Origin: Candidatus Bathyarchaeota archaeon
GTDB taxonomy: Archaea > Thermoproteota > Bathyarchaeia > 40CM-2-53-6 > FEN-987
NCBI GenBank assembly: GCA_022865625.1
Contig: JALHTB010000080.1
Location: 1 to 6,269 of the forward strand
Reading direction: 5' to 3'
Length of the DNA: 6,269 nt
Of the stretch, positions 1 to 5,439 are shown one piece after another; the first letter of the stretch is position 1; each line of letters starts with the position of its first letter. The notes below the pieces were generated by a model, which did not search any database, was not told the origin of the DNA, and saw only the letters and a list, made by a program, of their open reading frames with translations. Made by a program: the position numbers and the translations under genes.

Positions 1-753
1 AGGAGTTTGAGCGAAGATGAAGGAAACGATTACTGCTGGGATAACTCCAACGACTGATGATGCGATGTATGTTTGGCCTTTCATTTTGGATGCAAGGAAC
101 GCGGTTAGATAGCCGGCGATGGCCCAGGTGGCGATTAGGACGTAGATGCGGAAGTCGCCTAGGCTTGAGGCTAGAGGCGCATAGTAGTCAGTCAGCCGAG
201 TGATGCTGAACATATCGACGTTTGGTATGAACGCTGTGAAACGCCAAGGGTCCGGGATCGCTTTCGTAACATAGTTGCTTGGTGATGGGACGAGCATTAG
301 GCCGGCTTGTATCATATTCCTAGTCCAGCTTACTAGGAAGATCGAGAAGCCTGAGACGACTCCGATCTTCAATGCGTCCCCACGGCTCTCATGAAGCCCA
401 GCAAAGATCGTCGGGGCGATAGCAAGGGACGGTACGGGGGTCAAGAAGGCCAGAATCCAAGTTGCGACTACGGACGCCACATCCAGCCATCTAGTCAACG
501 TCAACGCAATGAAGAAGGCGACTAGAAACGTTAGTCCAACCAAAGCGTCCTGATACATGGCGCCAAAGACAGAAAGCAGAATCGCGAGAATCAATCCAAA
601 GTATGGGAACTCCAGGCCTACGGCCCCGAGTCCCAAAGCGATGACGATCGTAATGTAAAGCGGGTAGAAAGGATAGAGCGTTAGTAGTAATCCGGAAAGA
701 ATGGCGACTACGCCAAAAGTTGCGAGGCGGCTAAGCAAAAGTTTCTTTGCCAT
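1..753 (-). CDS. Multi-pass integral membrane protein, unidentified (partial, 3' end beyond the window)
   Basis: The frame is open from an ATG at 753 to the left edge, giving 251 codons without a stop, so the C-terminal part lies outside the window. The protein begins MAKKLLLSRLATFG and is almost entirely hydrophobic. I count about eight membrane segments, at roughly residues 12-29, 32-49, 52-67, 72-88, 92-118, 130-145, 203-221 and 231-249. A longer polar loop of about 55 residues (about 147-200) separates the sixth and seventh; it contains PSPSNYV, a DPW and FIPNVDMFS. An in-frame stop at 799-801 (read on the minus strand) and the lack of another ATG below it fix the start. No Shine-Dalgarno sequence is visible, so a leaderless or short-leader mRNA is plausible. 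I recognise no transporter or enzyme motif. The composition suggests a membrane domain that may carry a further domain downstream. The gene is certain as coding sequence; its function is unknown. Confidence 0.8.
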   Translation of the reverse strand, partial: MAKKLLLSRLATFGVVAILSGLLLTLYPFYPLYITIVIALGLGAVGLEFPYFGLILAILLSVFGAMYQDALVGLTFLVAFFIALTLTRWLDVASVVATWILAFLTPVPSLAIAPTIFAGLHESRGDALKIGVVSGFSIFLVSWTRNMIQAGLMLVPSPSNYVTKAIPDPWRFTAFIPNVDMFSITRLTDYYAPLASSLGDFRIYVLIATWAIAGYLTAFLASKMKGQTYIASSVVGVIPAVIVSFIFAQTP

Positions 754-780
754 GATAAGGCACTTACTCTGAGGACTACT

Positions 781-790
781 CTCTATATGG
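781..790 (-). promoter_or_regulatory. Possible TATA-box region for the minus-strand membrane protein gene
   Basis: Read on the minus strand this is CCATATAGAG, preceded by AGAAAG, which could serve as a purine-rich BRE. Its centre lies about 32 bases upstream of the ATG at 753, the distance expected for an archaeal TATA box driving a leaderless or near-leaderless transcript. The match to a TTTAWAWA consensus is partial, so this is a weak call based mainly on spacing. Confidence 0.25.
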
Positions 791-797
791 CTTTCTA

Positions 798-884
798 TCT
801 ATGCAGCCAAGGGGGCATAGGAACATTCGGAACACGCTCGTCTACGCAAATCTTGTTGACTTCCACGACAAGCAATTCGTCTCC
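798..884 (+). pseudogene. Remnant of the C-terminal end of an archaeal-type tyrosine recombinase/integrase
   Basis: Translating from 801 gives a peptide containing GHRNIRNTLVYANLVDF and then HDKQFVS. This is the usual end of the catalytic domain in archaeal XerA-like and virus-type integrases: the (L)GHxxIxxT box carrying the third catalytic histidine or arginine region, followed by the nucleophilic tyrosine (here the TAC at 843-845) and a tail of the form LVxFxDxxFVS. The normal continuation (KVA..EA..L.E.GFEYV..FRKR) is absent. Upstream, the frame holds only a degraded EDYSLYGFLSMQPR before a stop at 756-758, so the N-terminal domain and the first catalytic residues are missing. The frame continues as non-matching sequence to a TAG at 954-956. 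I read this as a dead trace of an integrated element, not a working gene. Family assignment rests on motif recognition alone. Confidence 0.6.
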
Positions 885-1069
885 AATTCGCAGAACACGA
901 GTCTCTGCCCTTCAATCCGAATGCTGAAACTGTTGATCCTCTGCTCCGAGAACTAGGCTTCAAGAACGTAATGGTTGGCCGGATGTGGGGTAGCGTTCCG
1001 GCACAAGCGTTAAAGCACGAAACAAGTCATAGCCAGTCAGTAGGCTTCATTTCGGAAGTGAGAGAATGA
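860..1069 (+). pseudogene. 5'-truncated 3' end of an unidentified gene, overlapping the start of the CNBD gene
   Basis: A frame open after a TGA at 857-859 runs to a TGA at 1067-1069. From about 890 it reads like ordinary protein, with AEHESLPFNPN, VDPLLRELGFKNV and GRMWGSVPAQALKHE, and it ends GFISEVRE. No usable start exists before the ATG at 971, which would leave only 32 residues, so the 5' part appears lost. The stop overlaps the next gene as ATGA (1066-1069), the classic arrangement of translationally coupled genes, which supports real coding history. The LLRELGFKNV..GRMWGSVPAQ pattern is reminiscent of the last strands of class I methyltransferases (a GF.NV turn followed by a strand), but that is a guess. 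The break lies close to where the integrase remnant ends (about 884-890), suggesting the insertion or excision event truncated this gene. It could alternatively encode a very short peptide from 971. Confidence 0.45.
1054..1061 (+). promoter_or_regulatory. Ribosome-binding site for the CNBD gene
   Basis: GGAAGTGA differs by one base from GGAGGTGA, the complement of the archaeal 16S 3' end. It lies four bases before the ATG at 1066 and inside the last codons of the truncated upstream frame. It supports 1066 as the start. Confidence 0.55.
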
Positions 1070-1503
1070 AACTATGGGGTCTAGAAACAAACGCAATTGT
1101 CAAGATGTTGCAGAAAGCACCCCTCTGGTCCGGTCTCACCGAAAAGGAACTGAAAGTCATCGCACGCTCATTCAAGGAGCTCAAGTATGAGAGCGGCGAC
1201 ATCATTGTTCGCAAAGGAGAGGCGGGCGTTGGCTTCTATCTCATGGCGGAGGGCACCGTAGAGGTTCGATCAGACGGAAAAGTTCTGTCCACACTTGGAC
1301 CCGGTCAGTTCTTTGGCGAGATGTCAGTCTTGGACGGTCAGCCAAGATCAGCGGATGTTGTGGCACTTGAACCGTCAAGGTGCCTTGCCATGAGTTCGTG
1401 GAGTTTCAAGAGTATTGTATCCGAACATCCAAAGATGGCGCTGAAGATGCTGCAGGAATTCGTTCGTAGATTACGTATGAATGCTCAGAATATTAGCGAG
1501 TAA
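1066..1503 (+). CDS. Stand-alone cyclic nucleotide-binding (Crp-type beta-roll) domain protein
   Basis: This 145-residue protein is essentially one cNMP-binding domain. After an N-terminal helix (KMLQKAPLWSGLTEKELKVI, residues 13-32) come the beta-roll, with GDIIVRKGE at 44-52 and the turn LGPGQFFGE at 77-85. The phosphate-binding cassette is FGEMSVLDGQPRSA (83-96). Glu85 (ribose contact) and Arg94 (phosphate contact) of the family consensus are both present; the usual Thr after RSA is Asp97. A C-terminal helix (residues 113-140) ends in FVRRLRMN. There is no helix-turn-helix, kinase or channel domain, so it is not a Crp transcription factor as it stands. It probably acts as a cytosolic sensor or regulatory subunit through a partner. 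The gene follows the truncated frame with an ATGA overlap, has a good ribosome-binding site, and converges on the MBL hydrolase gene. Which nucleotide it binds in an archaeon, if any, cannot be told from sequence. Confidence 0.9.
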   Translation: MKLWGLETNAIVKMLQKAPLWSGLTEKELKVIARSFKELKYESGDIIVRKGEAGVGFYLMAEGTVEVRSDGKVLSTLGPGQFFGEMSVLDGQPRSADVVALEPSRCLAMSSWSFKSIVSEHPKMALKMLQEFVRRLRMNAQNISE

Positions 1504-1673
1504 CAAGGCGTTGCTGAAGAGTGGCTAGGTTTGGACACCTTGTCGCTCGCTAAAGAAACAACGTCGAAAGATGAGCGAAATCTTCCGGAAGCTCGGAGCA
1601 AAGCGAGACATCGAGAGAACCCAAGCGAAGCTCAGCGCTAGCTAAGCGACCGCCCGCATCCTTCGGTACTCAG
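1504..1673 (+). other. Convergent intergenic region with coding-like debris
   Basis: The 170 bases between the convergent CNBD and MBL genes hold no gene I can support. Two plus-strand frames look coding-like. The CNBD frame continues past its TAA for 45 codons (1504-1638, ending at a TAG at 1639-1641). A second frame has an ATG at 1571 and encodes 24 residues, MSEIFRKLGAKRDIERTQAK then LSAS, to a TAA at 1643-1645; the open frame before that ATG reads SLKKQRRK. The second has the charged, helical look of real protein, but its ATG lacks a clear ribosome-binding site. A perfect 10-base palindrome CTTCCGGAAG lies at 1582-1591. For the minus-strand gene ending at 1674, a T-rich stretch (TTGTTTCTTT on that strand, around 1553-1562) could be an archaeal oligo-T terminator. 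Confidence 0.3.
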
Positions 1674-2393
1674 CTAGGGAACATCTATGATCTGACCGTC
1701 AGTAGAGAAGATGGTTCTGGGAAAAATGTGGGTCACCTCGCGTTTCTGTCCGGATGTGAGTTTTGGGCTGTGGACTATCACAAGATTTCGTACGCCCGCT
1801 CTTTTTGCAGCCCTGGCGGCTTGGGTCGGAGTTGAATGTCTGAGGCGTCTCGCCACCGCAACGTTAGTCTCCGCAGCCTCGTGGATGAAATAGTCGGCGT
1901 TCTTTGCGAATTTGGATAGGTCGACTTGCCCTGTGTCCCCGGTATAGACTACTGTTGTGCCATCAAGCTCAATCCTATAGATTGTGTCCGGAGGCGAATG
2001 AGCACCTCTAGCCTTCGTGCAAGTAAACGGAAGATTGCTCAGGTCTGGCAAGAAAGTAAGAACCTTGTGAAGATTAGCTCTGGCAAACAACATATGGTAG
2101 AGGCTGTGAACTAAACTCTTCAATCCTTTGGGCCCATAGATCTCCAAGGTGCCATTGTCTCTGTAAAGAAGACATTCTGCCAGAAACACAAGACCAACCA
2201 CATGGTCGCCATGCATGTGGCTAATCAGAACATGATTCACGTCATTTGGGGAGTAACCATTTGAGCGGAGGGCATACACAATTTGCGGAGGGCAATCCAG
2301 CAGTATCCGCGTGCTTCCATCAACTAAAATGCTCGTGGAACCACGACTGTCGGAGCAGAAGGAATCGCCAGTTCCAAGTAACACAAGCCTCAC
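1674..2393 (-). CDS. Metallo-beta-lactamase-fold hydrolase of the RNase Z/ElaC type
   Basis: The 239-residue product starts (M)RLVLLGTGDSF, the LGTG opening typical of RNase Z and related phosphodiesterases. It has the zinc signature HMHGDH at residues 59-64. Other likely metal ligands are His132 (GAHSPP), Asp153 (YTGDTG) and His208 (VIVHSP), with the RHSTP motif around His186 matching the HST motif of tRNase Z. The full ligand set suggests an active di-zinc phosphodiesterase. It is shorter than bacterial RNase Z (about 300 residues), and I see no long inserted arm of the kind that grips tRNA, so its substrate may be something other than tRNA 3' trailers. The start is GTG at 2393: the frame meets a stop at 2406-2408 and offers no other start before it. 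A purine run GAGGGGGGA lies a few bases upstream. The gene is transcribed toward the CNBD gene. Confidence 0.9.
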   Translation of the reverse strand: MRLVLLGTGDSFCSDSRGSTSILVDGSTRILLDCPPQIVYALRSNGYSPNDVNHVLISHMHGDHVVGLVFLAECLLYRDNGTLEIYGPKGLKSLVHSLYHMLFARANLHKVLTFLPDLSNLPFTCTKARGAHSPPDTIYRIELDGTTVVYTGDTGQVDLSKFAKNADYFIHEAAETNVAVARRLRHSTPTQAARAAKRAGVRNLVIVHSPKLTSGQKREVTHIFPRTIFSTDGQIIDVP

Positions 2394-2424
2394 TGAAGTC
2401 CCCCCTCAGAACCCTTGTATTTCG

Positions 2425-2437
2425 CCCGACGATCGGG
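2425..2437. promoter_or_regulatory. Small inverted repeat in the upstream region of the MBL hydrolase gene
   Basis: CCCGA-CGA-TCGGG is a perfect 5-base inverted repeat with a 3-base spacer, about 32 bases upstream of the GTG at 2393. On the minus strand it lies just after a possible TATA-like CTCTTATCC (about 2444-2452), so it would sit near the transcription start and could be an operator or a small 5' hairpin. At this length, chance is a real alternative. Confidence 0.3.
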
Positions 2438-2519
2438 TAACGAACGGATAAGAGTTTCCCAGCGACGGCAAATCCAAACTCAACCAGACAGACGTTTACT
2501 TTCCTAACGCGTTGGAGGC

Positions 2520-2604
2520 GTCAGGAGTCAATTTGTGTGTGTGTGCGCACCACGATACCCACACACACACACACAACAAATGATAGTCCTCTCCAGCTCC
2601 TGAC
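2520..2604. repeat. Long imperfect inverted repeat built on (TG)n / (CA)n tracts
   Basis: The outer arms GTCAGGAG (2520-2527) and CTCCTGAC (2597-2604) are exact complements. Directly inside the left arm, TCA (2528-2530) and TTTG (2532-2535) pair with TGA (2581-2583) and CAAA (2577-2580). A TG tract (2536-2545) then pairs with the CA tract (2566-2575), leaving a loop of about 20 bases that itself contains the palindrome GTGCGCAC (2543-2550). Single-base bulges occur at 2531 and 2576, and 13 unpaired bases lie at 2584-2596. The DNA could extrude a cruciform, and the alternating TG/CA tracts favour Z-form; either strand's RNA could fold into a long hairpin. It lies in the gene-free stretch 2394-2867, between the MBL promoter and the decayed gene. 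It could be a terminator, the end of a small element, or an untranslated RNA structure; nothing decides between these. Confidence 0.75.
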
Positions 2605-2616
2605 CCCCCATACTCG

Positions 2617-2636
2617 TTAGGGGAAGAATCCCCTAA
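2617..2636. terminator. Perfect GC-rich hairpin followed by a pyrimidine tract
   Basis: TTAGGGG (2617-2623) and CCCCTAA (2630-2636) pair perfectly around a 6-base loop. On the plus strand it is followed by ACCCCTCTTTCCTTCT, a pyrimidine-rich but not pure T tail. No plus-strand gene ends just before it, so a terminator role is doubtful. On the minus strand the hairpin contains the stop codon of the decayed reading frame (TAA, 2619-2617). Confidence 0.25.
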
Positions 2637-2851
2637 ACCCCTCTTTCCTTCTCAACAACAGGACAATGTAATAGTGAGAGCCTGAAATCCTCACTTCAAC
2701 GCGTTCGATGACCTCTGCCTTTCCTGCTCCGAGTTTCTTGCGTATGGAAATCGAGGTTTCAAATCAGTCATTGGTAAGGGTAAGCGTCCCAATACAGATC
2801 TCTCGATTTGACGCAGACAAGCGTGATACCTAGAAGAATCGCTCCGCAGAA
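2617..2851 (-). pseudogene. Decayed, frameshifted gene fragment (unidentified; possible membrane segment then basic tail)
   Basis: Two minus-strand frames, one base out of register, read like parts of one protein. The first (2851-2771) gives FCGAILLGITLVCVKSRDLY followed by WDAYPYQ and a stop at 2770-2768; its first half looks like a membrane helix ending in a charged edge. The second (2763-2620) gives FETSISIRKKLGAGKAEVIE, then VEVRISGSHYYIVLLLRRKE and a short end to a TAA at 2619-2617. Neither has a suitable start codon at its beginning, and a stop at 2854-2852 blocks the first frame. One indel near 2764-2770 would join them into about 76 codons. Codon choice looks like that of real genes (RKKLGAGKAEVIERVEVR alternates charged and hydrophobic residues). 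I do not recognise the family. Chance open frames remain possible. Confidence 0.4.
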
Positions 2852-2867
2852 CTAGTGTGGTTGGCAC

Positions 2868-4067
2868 ATGATACTCACAGAGATCATCTCAGGAATCCTC
2901 TCTGGACTAGCATACGCGCTGATATCGTCAGTATTCGTCATATTCCTGTCCATGACTTTCAAGTACTTCACAAACGAGACATTCCCCTGGTTTGTCAGCA
3001 CGGCAATAGGCTTAGGTATCGTCGGCATAAGCGGCGGACTTCTCGCAATTCTAGATGAGCCGACTCCCCTATCTATCACCCGTATCCTAGTTGCGAGCCT
3101 AGTTCTTGTGTGGGCAACAAATCAAGGAGACAAACTAGCTACTCTTCTTCCCAAGAAGAAGATACACTTTGGAATGATCAGCAGACACAACTATCTAGCC
3201 TTGAAGGTGCCCGACGAGAGAGACATAATCGACATACCAGGAAAACCTCGAGTTGGCATGGCGGTCAAAAAGGAACTGGCAGGCAAAGAGTTCCTTCTAC
3301 CAGCCGATATACCCAGAGAGGAAATTGTGAATAGGCTCAGACGAAGACTCCTCGCCGACTGGGGGCTGGGCGATGCAGAACTCGAACTGGATCAACAAGG
3401 CAGATTTGGTTTCTTCGCCATCTCAGCTAGAGAACAGGGACTGAGCGGAGACCTCAGAGAGGGCTCCGTGGCTGTGCCAATGATGTGTGATGCAATACCG
3501 ATTGGCCTCGCCTCCGGTGATATCGTGATGGTGTATTCCGGGAACGAAGTCCTTCTTGAGTCAGCCGAAGTCAGAGGCGTGAACGAGGCAAGCAAGACCG
3601 TCACCCTCATTCTCGACTCAAAAGATCTTCAGAAATGCATCGGCAAGGAAGCCACCAGGATCGTGGTCCTTCCTATAATCGGAAGGAAACTGATGGTCAA
3701 CGAGATTATGACTCGTAATGTCCGAACGGTCACTCCTCAGGCAAGCATTGCTCAGGCTGTCTCTCTATTGAGTCAGTATAAGATCGGTTGCGTCGTGGTA
3801 GTGGAAGAAGGCAAACCGATTGGAATTCTCACGGATGGAGATGTTCTTCAGCGAATCGAAAAGAACCATCCGGACATTAATTCAACGAAAGCAAGATCGT
3901 GGATGACTCACCCCATCGTCGAGATCTCACCAAATTCATCTCTCGAGGAGGCAATGGCAATAATGAGAAACAGGAACGTGAAGAAGCTCCCAGTTACCTC
4001 TGAAGGAAGCCTAGTAGGAATACTCACAAGCAACGACATTTTCAGAGCTTCGTCATTCATGTCCTGA
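2868..4067 (+). CDS. Membrane-anchored protein with tandem C-terminal CBS domains
   Basis: This 399-residue protein has three hydrophobic segments at about 9-29, 42-62 and 69-84, then a soluble region (about 100-268) and two CBS motifs. CBS1 (about 277-332) begins VNEIMTRNVRTVTP and ends GILTDGDVLQRI. CBS2 (about 344-395) begins WMTHPIVEISP and ends GILTSNDIFR. Both keep the GILT(D/S)xD pattern that typically contacts the ribose/phosphate of adenine nucleotides, so the pair likely forms an AMP/ATP-sensing Bateman module. The middle region has strands such as GDIVMVYSGNEVL (217-229) and a helix with a REEIVNRLRRRLL stretch (150-162). It recalls regulatory (RCK_C-like) domains of ion transport proteins, but this is only a resemblance. 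There is no pore signature, so it is probably a membrane sensor or the regulatory part of a transporter. The ATG at 2868 leads straight into the first membrane helix. No Shine-Dalgarno is visible. Confidence 0.88.
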   Translation: MILTEIISGILSGLAYALISSVFVIFLSMTFKYFTNETFPWFVSTAIGLGIVGISGGLLAILDEPTPLSITRILVASLVLVWATNQGDKLATLLPKKKIHFGMISRHNYLALKVPDERDIIDIPGKPRVGMAVKKELAGKEFLLPADIPREEIVNRLRRRLLADWGLGDAELELDQQGRFGFFAISAREQGLSGDLREGSVAVPMMCDAIPIGLASGDIVMVYSGNEVLLESAEVRGVNEASKTVTLILDSKDLQKCIGKEATRIVVLPIIGRKLMVNEIMTRNVRTVTPQASIAQAVSLLSQYKIGCVVVVEEGKPIGILTDGDVLQRIEKNHPDINSTKARSWMTHPIVEISPNSSLEEAMAIMRNRNVKKLPVTSEGSLVGILTSNDIFRASSFMS

Positions 4068-4327
4068 GTGGATTTGGATCTGGTGCATGCCACGAAGACC
4101 CTATGACTGGTCAAATTACGACGCCCGGGTGTTCCCGATTGGAAGCCGCCAAGAAAATGAGTTTCACGTTTGAGTGAATGCTGTCCAGACTCGGATCCCT
4201 TCGTGGTCACTAGTCAGCTCTGATCTGAACTTGATCGGATTCGGAAACCCGTTTGTTCTCCTAATCACTTATTATTTCAGAACAATAGATTCGCTGGGCT
4301 TTTTGAACATTCTAATGGAAGATGCGA

Positions 4328-5353
4328 TCATTTCATATCCTCTATCTTTTGTCCGTCGCGCCAGTCGTATAGCAGGGGTGAACGCCAGTTTTCCAGTATT
4401 TTCCAGAACTTTTTGAAACCGTCGCATTGCCCTCTGTAATTCTGCCATTGTTCCCTGAGGTCTGCTAGATTGAAGGCATTACCCAAGGGCCATAACCGAC
4501 TCGGTTGTTCATTCAGAAGTTGAATCAACCATTCGTTCGCGTTGTGTATTTTTCCGTCTTTTAACATGAGCCGCTTCTGGCTCATCTCCTTCTCTTCCTC
4601 CCAAGAATAGACTGCCTTGTGTGGTTTGTTGGGTGTCAATGCGTCGATTCCTATCAAATCAGCAATCTTCTTCTGGATAGAAAAGCAACGTTCCTTGTCT
4701 TTCTTCAACTCCTCGCGGCTGACTACGTAGTGTACTAGGCATTCGGGATCGTAGATAACAGAATACTTTAGCCGTCCAATTCTGATACCGAAATCACAAT
4801 CTTCGACTCCGAATCCGCCGTCATAGAGTTCGTCGTTGCCGTTGACCTCGATGGCAGCTTTTAGGGGCACTGAGCAGTTACCTCCATACAGCCATTCCGG
4901 CATTACTGGTTGAGCTGCCTTCACAAGTTTCCTTCTGTGCTCGAACCCGTACCGACCGACCTCCCAGGGTTTCTCGTACAAACACCAAGCTCCTGCCACG
5001 CATAACCCTTGTTTAGCCCATTTGTTATGCCTCTCCAGAAAATATTGATCCAACCTACAGCGATCATCATGGAAGACCAGCTGTTCTCCTTCGGCGAAGA
5101 TGAGTGCGGTGTTATGACTGTTAGCGATGGCTGTTCTGATGCCTGACCATCGGCTTGGTTTGTCAGGCAAGTACGTGAACCGGAACGGCACATCCTTGAA
5201 GAACTCTTGAACCTTCTTACCCCTCTGGTCCGCAAGCCCATCAACGAGAATATACTCGAAGTCCTCGTACTCTTGCTGGATCAGCGATTCCTTAATCCAA
5301 TCAAACCTGGGCTCGACTCGTCTCGTGCAACAGACTACTGAAAGGCGAACCAT
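4328..5353 (-). CDS. GT-A fold glycosyltransferase, family 2-like
   Basis: From the ATG at 5353 the product has 341 residues and starts MVRLSVVCCTRR, the usual first strand of family 2 enzymes. An in-frame ATG at 5398 would add 15 polar residues (MVKPESSNFAVKGFR) that do not belong to the fold, so I prefer 5353; neither has a strong ribosome-binding site. Numbered from 5353, the nucleotide-sugar site includes ILVDG (35-39) and a DxD-like HDDRC (95-99). The acceptor/catalytic region has YGGNCSVPLKAA (156-167) and GGFGVEDCDFGIR (179-191), where the ED pair is the usual catalytic-base motif. There is no membrane segment, so it is probably a cytosolic or peripheral enzyme acting on a polysaccharide, glycoprotein or lipid-linked glycan; donor and acceptor cannot be read. 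The last 120 or so residues (rich in Trp, Lys and Glu, with EEEKEMSQKRLML) form an extension I cannot assign. It converges on the CBS gene. Confidence 0.88.
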   Translation of the reverse strand: MVRLSVVCCTRRVEPRFDWIKESLIQQEYEDFEYILVDGLADQRGKKVQEFFKDVPFRFTYLPDKPSRWSGIRTAIANSHNTALIFAEGEQLVFHDDRCRLDQYFLERHNKWAKQGLCVAGAWCLYEKPWEVGRYGFEHRRKLVKAAQPVMPEWLYGGNCSVPLKAAIEVNGNDELYDGGFGVEDCDFGIRIGRLKYSVIYDPECLVHYVVSREELKKDKERCFSIQKKIADLIGIDALTPNKPHKAVYSWEEEKEMSQKRLMLKDGKIHNANEWLIQLLNEQPSRLWPLGNAFNLADLREQWQNYRGQCDGFKKFWKILENWRSPLLYDWRDGQKIEDMK

Positions 5354-5422
5354 CCTAAACCCTTTCACTGCAAAGTTACTTGATTCTGGCTTAACCATTG
5401 TGGTAGCGTTTAGTGGAGTTTT

Positions 5423-5437
5423 GGATTAGAGTAATCC
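5423..5437. promoter_or_regulatory. Perfect inverted repeat upstream of the glycosyltransferase gene
   Basis: GGATTA-GAG-TAATCC is a 6-base perfect inverted repeat with a 3-base spacer, 25-39 bases upstream of the ATG at 5398 (70-84 from 5353). On the minus strand it directly follows a purine-rich GAAGAGAATAAGC (about 5439-5451) that could serve as BRE/TATA. It would then cover the start site region and act as an operator for a dimeric regulator. The region overlaps the end of the transposase fragment. Confidence 0.4.
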
Positions 5438-5439
5438 GC

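Noticed and set aside
1711..2440. Several plus-strand open frames of 60-64 codons opposite the MBL hydrolase
   Set aside because: They lie within or mostly within the well-supported minus-strand gene, have no family motifs and are explained as antisense shadows.
2506..2705. Two copies of the 8-base palindrome AACGCGTT (2506-2513 and 2698-2705)
   Set aside because: Only two short copies 192 bases apart, one inside the decayed reading frame; not enough to call a binding site.
2852..3610. Minus-strand and alternative plus-strand open frames over the start and middle of the CBS gene
   Set aside because: Shadow frames of the 399-codon gene; their composition is Arg/Ser/His-rich and unlike real proteins.
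3908..4210. 100-codon minus-strand frame over the end of the CBS gene and the convergent gap
   Set aside because: Half of it is antisense to the second CBS domain, and the gap part shows no motif or ribosome-binding site.
4068..4327. Convergent gap examined for a tRNA, small RNA or small gene (24-codon frame from an ATG near 4102)
   Set aside because: No cloverleaf or strong hairpin with a T run could be built by eye, and the short frame has no supporting signal.
4174..4416. 80-codon plus-strand frame in the convergent gap with a hydrophobic stretch
   Set aside because: Its 3' part is antisense to the glycosyltransferase end, it has no ribosome-binding site, and no family is recognisable.
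4921..5244. 107-codon minus-strand frame inside the glycosyltransferase
   Set aside because: It overlaps the GT-A core in another frame and is rich in Ser/Arg/Gly without motifs, so it is a shadow.
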